A stretch of 47,536 nt of DNA. It comes from Thalassovita sp. (GTDB lineage: Bacteria; Bacteroidota; Bacteroidia; Cytophagales; Flammeovirgaceae). Location: assembly GCA_002729595.1 (NCBI GenBank), contig PBYL01000379.1:1-47536 (forward strand). The letters are read 5' to 3'. A model generated the notes under the pieces. The model did no database searches. It was not told the origin of the DNA and was given only the letters and a program-made list of their open reading frames with translations. Of this stretch, positions 15,787 to 24,818 are shown in pieces. The translations under genes were made by a program, and so were the position numbers. The first letter of the stretch is position 1. Every line of letters begins with the position of its first letter.

Positions 15787-17616
15787 ATGAATACATCAAA
15801 CCTGCACAAATTTCATATACCCGTAATGGGACTCGCTTACACTATTGATTCACCCGTAAAAGTTGCACGCTTCGGAATTGATTCTGTGGTTTCTATCGTA
15901 GAAGATAAACTGATTGAGTCTATGAGAAGACACTATTATAAAGAGTGGGAATCTAAATTAGGTGAATCATACTTTGTAATTAGCAATAAGGAGAAAGATT
16001 ACCGAGCGAAGCGTATTACCGATTATCTGAACCTGATGGATAAGATCGTAAAATATCAGATTGCTGAAATGAAAAACAGCGATTTTGAAGAAGGTTCAGA
16101 CTTAAATAAGTTTTTCGAAATGCTTCCGACTGAGCATCCATTGCGAGAAATGTATTTTGAGATGCTCGAAACCATAAATCCAGAACACAAAGAAGAGAAA
16201 GCTGTTTTCTTAAAATCTCAAATTAAAGCTGGTAGCATCGATGTAAACATCATGACTAAGCTCGACAGAGCACACTCTGAAAGTGATTTAGAGAATAACT
16301 CTGAGGCGCTTTCTGCTTTAAGAGGTTATGCTTTAAGTAATCTAAAAGACTCATCTATTGTATTTTCAGCCGGTATGAACCCGAACTTGTTTAATTACAT
16401 GGAACAGTTCGATTGTTTTAAAGCTACATCTTGGAATCGTTTTGAGAAAAAAGTGGTGATTAAAGTAAGCGATTACCGCTCTGCTTTAATCCAAGGAAAG
16501 TTTCTGGCAAAAAAAGGAATCTGGGTAAGTGAATTTAGAATCGAGTCTGGGCTAAACTGTGGTGGACATGCATTTGCCACTCCGGGTTATTTACTAGGAC
16601 CTATTCTAGACGAGTTTAAAACTAAAAGAACTGAGCTTATACAAGATGTACATTCAGTTTACCAAAAAGCAATGGAAGATAAAGGGGAAAAATCTTTCAA
16701 TCTTCCACACTCTGTAAGAATTACAGTGCAAGGTGGAATTGGTACTGCTGAGGAAGCTAAATTCTTAGAGAAAGAATATAACATAGATTCAACTGGTTGG
16801 GGTTCTCCGTTTTTAATGGTGCCAGAAGCAACTACCGTAGACGAAGAAACCTTAGACCTATTAGCCAATGCTACAGAATATGATGTGGTTTTAAGCAAAA
16901 ACTCTCCGCTAGGAGTTCGCTTCAATTACTTAAAAGGCACTAGCTCCGAAAAAGAAAAACTGCAAAGAATTGAAGACGGAAAACCGGGTAGCCCTTGTAC
17001 TGAAAAGCACCTTGAGTTTAATACCGAGTTTACGGAGAAACCAATCTGTACAGCCTCAAAAAAATACCAGAAACTAAAATTGGAGCAGCTAAAAACTTTA
17101 GAATTGCCTAAAGTTCAGCTAGAGAAAGCGATGAAAGACATTCTGAGTGTAGAATGCTTGTGTATTGGTTTGAGCAATGCTGTTACTAAAAACTACCATG
17201 CTTCTTTTGTAAAAGGCTTAAAAAACATCACCATGTGTCCTGGGCCAAACATTGCCTACTTCTCTCATAAGGTGAGTTTAAAAGAAATGGTAGATCACAT
17301 TTATGGCAGAACCAATGTGATTATGAATGGCTTTAGACCTCATATGTTTATTAAAGAATTATCTCTTTATGTAGATTATTTTAGAGAACAACTCTCTGAT
17401 ATAACCGAAACATTGAGTCCAAAAGATAGAAGAACACATACCAAGTTCTACAAACAAGTATTAGAAGGAGTTAAATACTATCGTGATATTGCAGATAGCG
17501 TTGTGCAAAAATCTGAATACATGAGATTCACCTTCGAAATTGGATTGAACAACATGGAAACCCAACTACACAAACTTTTCGAAACCTATTTGGAAGAAAA
17601 AGTGGCTGCTAGTTAA
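15787..17616 (+). CDS. Conserved cysteine-rich protein, possible TIM-barrel oxidoreductase
   Basis: A 609-residue soluble protein that I cannot name. No signal peptide or membrane helix is visible. It starts FHIPVMGLAYTIDSPVKVARFG, a pattern like the first strand of flavin-dependent TIM-barrel enzymes. Later come ESGLNCGGHAFATPG (Cys258) and the glycine-rich VQGGIGTAEEAKFL and DSTGWGSPFLMVPE stretches, which look like phosphate-binding loops. Cysteines cluster in the C-terminal part: Cys404 (GSPCTEKH), Cys421 (PICTAS), Cys457 and Cys459 (ECLCIG) and Cys484 (TMCPGPN), a set able to hold an iron-sulfur cluster. It stands alone between a long intergenic region and a terminator. A redox enzyme is an inference from these motifs only. 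Confidence 0.6.
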   Translation: MNTSNLHKFHIPVMGLAYTIDSPVKVARFGIDSVVSIVEDKLIESMRRHYYKEWESKLGESYFVISNKEKDYRAKRITDYLNLMDKIVKYQIAEMKNSDFEEGSDLNKFFEMLPTEHPLREMYFEMLETINPEHKEEKAVFLKSQIKAGSIDVNIMTKLDRAHSESDLENNSEALSALRGYALSNLKDSSIVFSAGMNPNLFNYMEQFDCFKATSWNRFEKKVVIKVSDYRSALIQGKFLAKKGIWVSEFRIESGLNCGGHAFATPGYLLGPILDEFKTKRTELIQDVHSVYQKAMEDKGEKSFNLPHSVRITVQGGIGTAEEAKFLEKEYNIDSTGWGSPFLMVPEATTVDEETLDLLANATEYDVVLSKNSPLGVRFNYLKGTSSEKEKLQRIEDGKPGSPCTEKHLEFNTEFTEKPICTASKKYQKLKLEQLKTLELPKVQLEKAMKDILSVECLCIGLSNAVTKNYHASFVKGLKNITMCPGPNIAYFSHKVSLKEMVDHIYGRTNVIMNGFRPHMFIKELSLYVDYFREQLSDITETLSPKDRRTHTKFYKQVLEGVKYYRDIADSVVQKSEYMRFTFEIGLNNMETQLHKLFETYLEEKVAAS

Positions 17617-17644
17617 CAAGATATCTAATATTGGGATTGTGCCT

Positions 17645-17684
17645 AAGCTGTCGGATGATCTACATGTTCACCGGCAGCTTTTTT
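17645..17684. terminator. Terminator between convergent genes
   Basis: Stem AAGCTGTCGG (17645-17654) and CCGGCAGCTT (17671-17680) with one G-T wobble, 16-nt loop and a T run. It ends the gene at 15787. Confidence 0.85.
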
Positions 17685-18432
17685 ATTTAGAAATCTCATT
17701 TAATTGTTTCCAAAGTCTAGAAAAACCATCCCAATTACAAGTATTCACATTGTATTTTTCAACATTGTCATTCAACTCAAAATAGAAGACTGCTTCACTA
17801 TGTGTACAATCTGGCTGATAGTGGTACATCTTTAAAAGCTCAGCTTCAAATATTCTGATTAAATCTAATTGATCTGTGATATTCTTCTTTGCACTCAATT
17901 TACCTAATGGATTTCCAGTAGTATCTAACACAGGATGGATGCAATAAAACTCATTGGATTCTTTCCAAAATTTAATTTTCTTATTCTCACTCACTTGTTC
18001 ATTGTCCGAAAAATAAGATTTTGCATATAAAGTAAGCGTATCTCCTTCATTTAGATTATCAATTTTAAAATCGTAGTCTTCATAAAAGATAAAATTCTTC
18101 GAAACATCAATGGTTAATTCTTGATTTTGCTTAGCAACTGAGAATGACTGTTGTTCTACTTCGCCAAATATGTTTTTGTAAGCTAATAAGTAATCTCCAT
18201 AATCTATATGCTCAATTGATAACTGTCTAAGCTCTACTTTATAATACTCATTTTTTAAAGTAGATAGATTAGTTAAAGTTACTTGATCAATGTAGTCGCC
18301 TTTATTATTTGCATGAATATTATTAAATTTTATATGCAAATCGCCTTTAGAACTGTGGTGTAGTCCACATGAGAATAGTAGGATGAATAAACTAAACCTT
18401 AGAAAAACTTTTAATATGTTATGATAAATCAC
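17683..18432 (-). CDS. Hypothetical lipoprotein
   Basis: A 249-residue protein with an SPII signal, FSLFILLFSCGLHH, lipidation at Cys22. I do not recognise a domain. The mature part is mixed beta with many acidic and aromatic residues; two cysteines in the C-terminal third (Cys209 in YQPDCTHSE and Cys232 in NTCNWDGF) could form a disulfide. The only start that keeps the signal is a GTG overlapping the TGA of the KDG kinase gene, so the two genes are translationally coupled. That coupling is odd, because a sugar kinase has no obvious need for a lipoprotein; it may simply share the promoter. Function unknown. Confidence 0.6.
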   Translation of the reverse strand: MIYHNILKVFLRFSLFILLFSCGLHHSSKGDLHIKFNNIHANNKGDYIDQVTLTNLSTLKNEYYKVELRQLSIEHIDYGDYLLAYKNIFGEVEQQSFSVAKQNQELTIDVSKNFIFYEDYDFKIDNLNEGDTLTLYAKSYFSDNEQVSENKKIKFWKESNEFYCIHPVLDTTGNPLGKLSAKKNITDQLDLIRIFEAELLKMYHYQPDCTHSEAVFYFELNDNVEKYNVNTCNWDGFSRLWKQLNEISK

Positions 18433-19451
18433 CGAACAATCCCCCCAGATTTGTCTCCTTTAACCAGTTTTTCAACATCGTCAAAATCTACCATATTCGC
18501 ATCGCCTTCAATGGTGTGTTTTAGCGCACAGGCTGCGGCTGCAAAATTGATTGCTTCTTCATCTGTTTTGTAATGAAGTAAACCATAAATTAAACCCGCC
18601 GCAAATGCATCTCCTGTTCCAACCCTGTCTACAATATGCGTAATATCATAATTGTCTGTGCTAATGAGTTGTTTTCCATCCCAGATATGTGCAGAAATTC
18701 TGTTGTGTGAGGCATTTAATGAATCTCTGGTTTTATAAGCCACGCGTTGAATTCTTGGGTAATCTTCCATCAGTTTTGCTGCTGCATTTGGGAAATCCGT
18801 TTCTGGATCGTGGTTGAGTGGATAATCAAAAATATCAGCTAAATCGTAAGCACTAGCCATTATTACATCGCAACCAGCCACTAATTCTGGCATTACTTCT
18901 TGCGGTTTTTTACCGTACTGCCACAAACTTTTTCTATAAGTTATATCTGCAGATACTTTTACATTGAGTTTGTTTGCCGCCTCTATGGCTTTTAAACAAG
19001 ATGCTGCCACTCCTTCAGAAATTGCTGGTGTAATACCTGTCCAGTGAAACCAATCTTTGCCTTTGAGAATCTCTTCCCAATCGATCATATCTGGTCTTAT
19101 CTTGCTAAAAGAAGAATTTTCTCTATTATAAACTACTTTACTAGATCGATGTACAGCACCAGTTTCCAGAAAATACAAGCCTAACTCATTATCACCATAT
19201 ATTATTTGTGAGGTATTTACCCAATGATGTCTTAAAAACTGAGCGGCTGCCCTACCCACATAGTTATTTGGAAAACGAGTAACATGAATGGCGTTCATCC
19301 CCATATATGCCAAAGAAATGGCCACATTGGCTTCACCTCCGCCATAATCCATATTAAGATTATCTACTTGCGAAAATTTTGCAAAACCCGGAGTAGACAT
19401 TCGTAACATCACTTCTCCAAAGGTTACAATCTCTTTTTTATCATTTTCCAT
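18429..19451 (-). CDS. kdgK: PfkB-family 2-keto-3-deoxygluconate kinase
   Basis: A 340-residue cytosolic ribokinase-family (PfkB) enzyme. The N-terminal substrate region is MDYGGGEANVAISLAYMG (34-51), the C-terminal PfkB signature DRVGTGDAFAAGLIYGL (275-291) holds the catalytic base Asp281 and the GTGD anion hole. The region DWFHWTGITPAIS (133-145) and LSRK-like sugar contacts fit KDG kinases, which phosphorylate 2-keto-3-deoxygluconate with ATP on the way to KDPG and pyruvate plus glyceraldehyde-3-phosphate. No KDPG aldolase or uronate genes are in the window, so another sugar acid substrate cannot be excluded. It is divergent from the blaI-like gene and overlaps the lipoprotein gene downstream. 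Confidence 0.8.
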   Translation of the reverse strand: MENDKKEIVTFGEVMLRMSTPGFAKFSQVDNLNMDYGGGEANVAISLAYMGMNAIHVTRFPNNYVGRAAAQFLRHHWVNTSQIIYGDNELGLYFLETGAVHRSSKVVYNRENSSFSKIRPDMIDWEEILKGKDWFHWTGITPAISEGVAASCLKAIEAANKLNVKVSADITYRKSLWQYGKKPQEVMPELVAGCDVIMASAYDLADIFDYPLNHDPETDFPNAAAKLMEDYPRIQRVAYKTRDSLNASHNRISAHIWDGKQLISTDNYDITHIVDRVGTGDAFAAGLIYGLLHYKTDEEAINFAAAACALKHTIEGDANMVDFDDVEKLVKGDKSGGIVR

Positions 19452-19577
19452 TACTATGTCTTTTATTCGTTAGATATGTTTTCCTTTCTAAAATGGCATA
19501 TTTTCATTACAAAATCAATGACTTTCATCTCTTTAAAAGCCGATCTGTGATAGATAAGCGTAAAAAACGAAAATAAA

Positions 19578-19615
19578 CTACTAAACTATTAGTAGAATTA
19601 CTAAGTTTTTAGTAG
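19578..19615. promoter_or_regulatory. Two BlaI-type operator palindromes
   Basis: CTACTAA-acta-TTAGTAG (19578-19595) and TACTAA-gttt-TTAGTA (19599-19614) are inverted repeats with the same 4-bp spacer, their centres 20 bp apart (two DNA turns). They lie 26-62 bases before the BlaI-like start, where the promoter must be. BlaI/MecI/CopY repressors bind such TACnnnnnnGTA-like dyads as dimers, so autorepression is likely; the divergent kdgK promoter could be affected too. Confidence 0.8.
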
Positions 19616-19639
19616 CTTAGGTTTTGTAAACTGATATTT

Positions 19640-20020
19640 ATGGAAACAACACTCACTAAAGCAGAAGAAAAGGCCATGAAAATACTATGGTCAATAAAGT
19701 CCGGATTGATTAGAGATGTGATTAAAGAGTATGAAGAACCAAAGCCGGCTTATACCACAGTGGCTACAATTTTTAAAATATTGGAGAAAAAAGGTTTTGT
19801 GGGCAGAAAACCCATCGCCAACACCCATGAGTATTTTCCACTCATTAAGAAATCGGAATATACCAAAGGCTTTATGAAAAATTTTATCAAGAATTACTTT
19901 TCCAATTCTTTTAAAAACATGGTATCAGAGCTGAGCAATCAAGAAGATTTGAGCACAGAAGAAATGGAAGAATTAATACAGCATTTCAAAACTAAAATTG
20001 ACGAAAAAAATAAAAAATAA
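19640..20020 (+). CDS. BlaI/MecI/CopY-family transcriptional repressor
   Basis: A 126-residue winged-helix repressor. The N-terminal DNA-binding domain (1-75) shows LTKAEEKAMKILWSI, IRDVIKEYEEP, YTTVATIFKILEKKGFV and the wing GRKPIANTHEYFPL, all typical of the BlaI family. The C-terminal helices (about 80-126) would form the dimer and contain the region that a BlaR1-type protease cleaves. It overlaps the next gene by one base (TAATG), and two palindromes just upstream are its likely operators. In Bacteroidota such pairs control diverse stress or transport genes and not only beta-lactamase; no penicillinase gene is adjacent here. Confidence 0.92.
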   Translation: METTLTKAEEKAMKILWSIKSGLIRDVIKEYEEPKPAYTTVATIFKILEKKGFVGRKPIANTHEYFPLIKKSEYTKGFMKNFIKNYFSNSFKNMVSELSNQEDLSTEEMEELIQHFKTKIDEKNKK

Positions 20021-21276
20021 TGCAGAGTTATTTACTAAAATCAAGCATTGCATTACTCATTTTGTATGCTGCTTACTGTCTGTTACTCAGAAATAAAACT
20101 TCGCATCAATTAAACAGGTTAGTCATCTTATTTTGCCTGCTTTTTTCATGCATAGTGCCTATAATTTCTCTGCCTAGTTTTACTCCAATTGCTGAGACAA
20201 AATTGCAAACTTTTGTAATCACTCAGTCTATTAATATTGAGGAAAGCATCAGTCAAAAAATACCTCAACATTCTATTAGTATATTCTCGATCGTGTATAT
20301 ATGCGGAGTTGTACTTTTACTATTTCGCACTTTAGCAGGTTTAGCTACCCTGTTAAAATTCTATTACTTTTCACCCAAAAGTCGTAATTGGGGCTTTAAG
20401 GTGATAAATGTGAATCAGAATATGTCTCCTTTTACTTTTTTTAATCTATTATTTATCGGTAAAGAAAAGCTTTCAACGACTGAAATGGAACCTCTAGTGA
20501 TGCATGAAGCATATCATCGAAATCAGTTTCATTCATTTGATGCACTCTTGCTAGAATTGCTTACAGCGCTGTTTTGGTTTAATCCGGCAATCTGGTTTTT
20601 TCAAAGAGAAATTAAAGCTCTTCACGAATATCTGGCTGATGAATTTGTATTAAAAAAAGGTTTCGATGTAGTGGAATATCAGCATCTACTTTTTAAGGTA
20701 AAAACTGGTATCTCATTGCAATTTGGAAATTACTTAAAAGATAAAATCAGTTTGAAAAATCGAATAAACATGATGACAATAAATAAAAATAACTCAAAAA
20801 TAAATTATTGGAGAACTATCTTCTTTCTTCCTTTTATAGCTGCAATTATCGGCTTAAATGCTTGTACAGAGAATAATCTGTCATTAAATCCAGAAAACCC
20901 AGCTATTTACGAAGGAGGAATTGAAACTCTTTATACACATATTAAGAAAACAATTAAATACCCTTTAAGCGCCAAAAATGAACAGCGCACAGGTACTGTA
21001 AATGTTACTTTTACTGTAGATGAGCATGGCGAAATTAAAAACATTCATGCCGATAGAGATACAAAAGTTACAGAACCTGATATTAAAGTAATCGCTTACT
21101 CTTCCCTCTCTGGAGCTAATCAAAAAAACACTGGTGAAAATCCTGATTTAGAAGCAGAGGTTATTAGATGCATCAGTTCTGCAACAGGAAAATTTACCCC
21201 AGCAAATACAAATGGAGAAGCTGTGAGTTCCAAAACAACATTGAGTATCAATTTTAATTTACTCTATGAATTATAG
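20020..21276 (+). CDS. BlaR1-like M56 membrane metallopeptidase with TonB-like C-terminus
   Basis: A 418-residue integral membrane protein. Four hydrophobic helices are visible (about 5-20, 34-50, 85-110 and 265-282). The M56 zinc motif is HEAYH (162-166) with a following LHEYLADEFVL segment that supplies a further ligand. Instead of a penicillin-binding domain, the exterior C-terminal part (about 300-418) begins with a TonB_C-like stretch, IKKTIKYPLSAKNEQRTGTVNVTF. The protein should sense something at the envelope and relieve repression by cleaving the BlaI-like partner encoded just before. The TonB-like part suggests a protein or peptidoglycan contact and not beta-lactam acylation. A terminator follows. 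Confidence 0.88.
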   Translation: MQSYLLKSSIALLILYAAYCLLLRNKTSHQLNRLVILFCLLFSCIVPIISLPSFTPIAETKLQTFVITQSINIEESISQKIPQHSISIFSIVYICGVVLLLFRTLAGLATLLKFYYFSPKSRNWGFKVINVNQNMSPFTFFNLLFIGKEKLSTTEMEPLVMHEAYHRNQFHSFDALLLELLTALFWFNPAIWFFQREIKALHEYLADEFVLKKGFDVVEYQHLLFKVKTGISLQFGNYLKDKISLKNRINMMTINKNNSKINYWRTIFFLPFIAAIIGLNACTENNLSLNPENPAIYEGGIETLYTHIKKTIKYPLSAKNEQRTGTVNVTFTVDEHGEIKNIHADRDTKVTEPDIKVIAYSSLSGANQKNTGENPDLEAEVIRCISSATGKFTPANTNGEAVSSKTTLSINFNLLYEL

Positions 21277-21281
21277 TAAAT

Positions 21282-21318
21282 TCCAGTAGTTGGGTCAGGC
21301 TAACTACTGGAGTTTATT
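21282..21318 (+). terminator. Terminator after the M56 gene
   Basis: Perfect 10-bp stem TCCAGTAGTT (21282-21291) and AACTACTGGA (21302-21311), then GTTTATT. Confidence 0.75.
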
Positions 21319-21430
21319 CACCAATTTTAAATTTCATCAAATAATTTTCCCATTTAAAAAGCTAAAAATCAAGAAAAATTCAATAATAAATAATTAACAA
21401 AAATTCAGGAGAGAAATCGTTGAAAGTTGA

Positions 21431-21488
21431 TATTTTTGCATCTTTCTAATAAGAATTAGGCTTATTTAAAAGTTGTTATTAATAACAA
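21431..21488 (+). promoter_or_regulatory. Possible promoter and palindrome before the Reg_prop kinase
   Basis: The gap 21277-21589 has no gene. TATTTTTG (21431-21438) fits the Bacteroidota -7 box TAnnTTTG, without a convincing -33 box. Downstream, TTGTTATTAATAACAA (21473-21488) is a perfect palindrome that could be an operator. Both are weak calls in AT-rich DNA. Confidence 0.35.
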
Positions 21489-21589
21489 TATATTATTACT
21501 TAACAATGTGCAATCATAATAAAAGGTGTTTTCTTAAACTAAATATCTTTACTTTTTATAAATTCATGATTGGATAATTTATCATCTAG

Positions 21590-24500
21590 ATGAAGCTAAT
21601 TACTCTTCTGTTTATCTTATTGCCACTCAACCTACTGGCACAAATTAAATTTGTGCATATTACTGTAGACGATGGCTTGAGTCAGTCGGCAATAAACGAC
21701 TTTACTCAAGATGAACAGGGCTATTTATGGATAGCCACCAGAGATGGGCTTAATCAATATGATGGTACACACTTCAAAATATTTAGACATTCAGAAACTG
21801 ATACTGGTAGTATAGCCAACAATATAATTTGGGCGGTTTGTAACGATCCGCGCGGTGGTATTTGGGCGGCAACTTCTAGTGGAATTAGTTATTATGATTC
21901 TTACAAAGAAGAGTTTCTCAATTTCTTTCCTCCAAAGTTGAATCAACGATTTCAGAATACAAATGATCTTGAACTATATGGGGATACATTGTTAATTGCA
22001 AATAATACTGGTTTATGGAAGTTCCACATACCTAGCTCATCTTGGATTGAAAATATCGAATTAGAAGGTGAACATATACGCTTTGCTAAAACTTATAATG
22101 GTAACTACATAGCTGGTTCAGACAATCAAGTTTATGCTAAAGTAAATGGTGAACTTAATGTAGTTTTGCCTGAGCTAATACGTGGCCCAAAAGCAATATA
22201 TACAACTGATAATGAGCTATATATAGCTACTAAAAACACTTTGTTTTTTTTGGATGAAAATCTAAATTCCAAAAAATCTATCTTGTTTAATAAAGAGGAT
22301 GCAAATAACAGAAAAACAATTACGAAAGATACACAAGGTAATATTTGGGTTGGCTCAACCGGTGAAGGTATTTTTATAATTAACCCAGAAAATGATTCTG
22401 TAAATCAATTAGAATCTAACAAGTTTGACAACTATTCACTCACTTCTACCTTAGTACTTCGATTATTTACTAGTGACGATGGTTCTGTTTGGGTAGGAAC
22501 AAGCGGTTATGGCATTGATAAATACAACCTCTACGAAACATCCATTACTACTTTACAATACAATCCTTACAATCCTAAATCACTGAGCAACAAATACATT
22601 GCAGGTGTATATACAGATAAGCATTTACTATATGCAGGCTCTGATAATGCCATTGATGTTTTTGAAATTGAAACTTTCCCCCCAAATAAGAAAGATAAGA
22701 TAGATTTATCTCCCTTAAAAGCTAAAAAAGTAAATAGTATACTGCCTTCACAAGAAGGTATTTTTGCTGCAACAGATAATGGTTTAGTAGAGATTATTAA
22801 TAAAAAGAAACCTATACATAGACTCAAAGATTTTGTTATCACAGATCTAGCGTGGTTACCAGATGGAAATATAATTGGTACAACCATAGATGAAACCAAA
22901 GGCTTGTTTGTGTACAACCCTACAACACATGAGTTTAGAAACTTGAACCTTTTACCACACGACGAAACTATTTGGTGTGTGTTGATTGAAGATGATTTTA
23001 TATGGGTGGGTGCAAACAAAGGAGTTTATAAAGTTGCACATTCTCTCAAGTCTTACGATATGATTTTGAAAGATGGTAAACCTTATCCTTTGCAAGTAAA
23101 ATCCTTATTTAGAGATTCTAAAAATATTTTGTGGGCAGGCACTTGGGGTAATGGATTATATACTTTTGATGAAACTACTAACTCTTTTAATCCATTTGAA
23201 TTAAATAACCAACTACCTAATAAAACCATTTACGGCGTATTAGAAGACGACTCTACTAACTTATGGATGTCTAGCAACAACGGCATTATTTGTTATATTA
23301 GAGAGAAGAAACAATTGGTTCAGTTTACTGCTAACCAAGGTTTACAAAGCGACGAATTTAATACTGGATCTTACTGTAAAACAGAAGATGGAACGATGAT
23401 TTTTGGGGGAATTAATGGCGTTAGCTACTTTCAACCTCAAGATTTACTTTCTTTAAACTCCGAATCAAAACTGTTTTTTACTAATGTTTGGGTTGATCAT
23501 AAAAGACTCAAGAAAACAAGTTGGGTCGATGAAAAATTGATTCTACAACCCCATCAGCAGAATATTAAGCTAGATTATACTTCTGTATCTTTTAATGCTT
23601 CAAACCCAACCAAATACCGCTACAAGATAGAAGGGCAAGAAGCTTATATTGATAATGGAAACTTAAATTTTATCAATCTAACAAATCTAAGTGCAGGTGA
23701 TTACAAACTACTGGTTAACTATACCAATCCATATGGTAATTGGGATGAAGAAGTCGCCTCATTCGATTTTAGAATTTTAACGCCCCATTGGCAACGCCCT
23801 TGGTTTATCGCTTTGGTAGTAATTATGCTAATAATGATTGGTTTAATTTACAATGATTTGAGAATCAGAAACTACCAAAATGCAAATGAAAAACTTGAAC
23901 AAGCTGTACTAGAACGTACCAAACAAGTTTATGCCCAAAACAGTGAGATTTTGGCGCAAAATGAGGAGCTGCAAGCACAAGGCAATATGCTTACAGAACA
24001 AAATGATATGTTAGCAGCGCAACGAGCAGAGTTGATTGATTTTAAAGAATCTCTCGAAAAGAAAGTATTAGACAGAACCATTGATCTCAACCAAAAAAAT
24101 AAAGAATTACTAGTTCAAAATCAGCAATTAGAACAGTTTAACTACATTACGAGTCATAACCTAAAAGGCCCTGTTTCTAGCTTAAAAGGACTTTTACAAA
24201 TTTTACCTGAGCTAGAAAATGAAGATAAGATCATTATTGATAAAGTGCGAGAAAGTGTGCAAAAATTGGATATGATCATTAATGGTCTTGCCATGATTAT
24301 TGAGCTTCAGCATCACAAAGAAGAACTAAAAGCTGTAAATGTTAAGCAAACACTTTATCAAGTAATTGATGATTTAAAGTCTGAATGTGAAGAGAAAAAT
24401 ATAAAACTGATTGTTGAAGTAGATGATTCTGAACTCTATATAGATGGAATAGAAGCTTACTTGTATAGCATTATTTATAACCTTATTTCTAATAGTAAGA

Positions 24501-24799
24501 AGTATAGAAAAATCACAAATGAAGACTTTGTGAAAGTAGAATGCTACCAAGAAGATGGAATTGCTGTAATTAAAGTGAGCGATAATGGCATCGGGATAGA
24601 AATGGAATATGCCAGAAATAAACTATTCCGACTCTTTCAAAGATTCCATAACAACCACGAAGGCAAAGGAATTGGTTTATACATGACTAAAATTCAAGTG
24701 GAAAGCATGAATGGTAACATCGGTCTTGATAGCGAAAAAGGCAAAGGCACAATTGTTACTGTAAAAATTCCAATTCTAAACAAAGATACAGCTAGTTAA
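21590..24799 (+). CDS. Two-component sensor kinase with beta-propeller (Reg_prop) sensor
   Basis: A 1069-residue membrane kinase. A signal peptide (1-18) is followed by a large periplasmic region of about twelve to fourteen Reg_prop repeats (about 20-640; recurring GxIWVGT/GxLWIAT-like blocks, e.g. EQGYLWIATRDGLNQYD) that fold as two seven-bladed propellers, then a Y_Y_Y domain (about 655-735), one transmembrane helix (about 738-758), a long glutamine-rich coiled coil (about 765-850) and a HisKA/HATPase core. The H-box is SHNLKGP with His856; DNGIGI and GKGIGLYMTK are the ATP-binding motifs. Unlike typical hybrid regulators of polysaccharide loci, it has no receiver or AraC domain, so its response regulator is elsewhere. 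The ligand is unknown. Confidence 0.9.
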   Translation: MKLITLLFILLPLNLLAQIKFVHITVDDGLSQSAINDFTQDEQGYLWIATRDGLNQYDGTHFKIFRHSETDTGSIANNIIWAVCNDPRGGIWAATSSGISYYDSYKEEFLNFFPPKLNQRFQNTNDLELYGDTLLIANNTGLWKFHIPSSSWIENIELEGEHIRFAKTYNGNYIAGSDNQVYAKVNGELNVVLPELIRGPKAIYTTDNELYIATKNTLFFLDENLNSKKSILFNKEDANNRKTITKDTQGNIWVGSTGEGIFIINPENDSVNQLESNKFDNYSLTSTLVLRLFTSDDGSVWVGTSGYGIDKYNLYETSITTLQYNPYNPKSLSNKYIAGVYTDKHLLYAGSDNAIDVFEIETFPPNKKDKIDLSPLKAKKVNSILPSQEGIFAATDNGLVEIINKKKPIHRLKDFVITDLAWLPDGNIIGTTIDETKGLFVYNPTTHEFRNLNLLPHDETIWCVLIEDDFIWVGANKGVYKVAHSLKSYDMILKDGKPYPLQVKSLFRDSKNILWAGTWGNGLYTFDETTNSFNPFELNNQLPNKTIYGVLEDDSTNLWMSSNNGIICYIREKKQLVQFTANQGLQSDEFNTGSYCKTEDGTMIFGGINGVSYFQPQDLLSLNSESKLFFTNVWVDHKRLKKTSWVDEKLILQPHQQNIKLDYTSVSFNASNPTKYRYKIEGQEAYIDNGNLNFINLTNLSAGDYKLLVNYTNPYGNWDEEVASFDFRILTPHWQRPWFIALVVIMLIMIGLIYNDLRIRNYQNANEKLEQAVLERTKQVYAQNSEILAQNEELQAQGNMLTEQNDMLAAQRAELIDFKESLEKKVLDRTIDLNQKNKELLVQNQQLEQFNYITSHNLKGPVSSLKGLLQILPELENEDKIIIDKVRESVQKLDMIINGLAMIIELQHHKEELKAVNVKQTLYQVIDDLKSECEEKNIKLIVEVDDSELYIDGIEAYLYSIIYNLISNSKKYRKITNEDFVKVECYQEDGIAVIKVSDNGIGIEMEYARNKLFRLFQRFHNNHEGKGIGLYMTKIQVESMNGNIGLDSEKGKGTIVTVKIPILNKDTAS

Positions 24800-24818
24800 A
24801 CCCTTGCCTTTTATACAA

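Noticed and set aside
19640-21276. Penicillin-resistance regulon bla
   Set aside because: The sensor has a TonB-like domain and no penicillin-binding domain, and no lactamase gene is adjacent.
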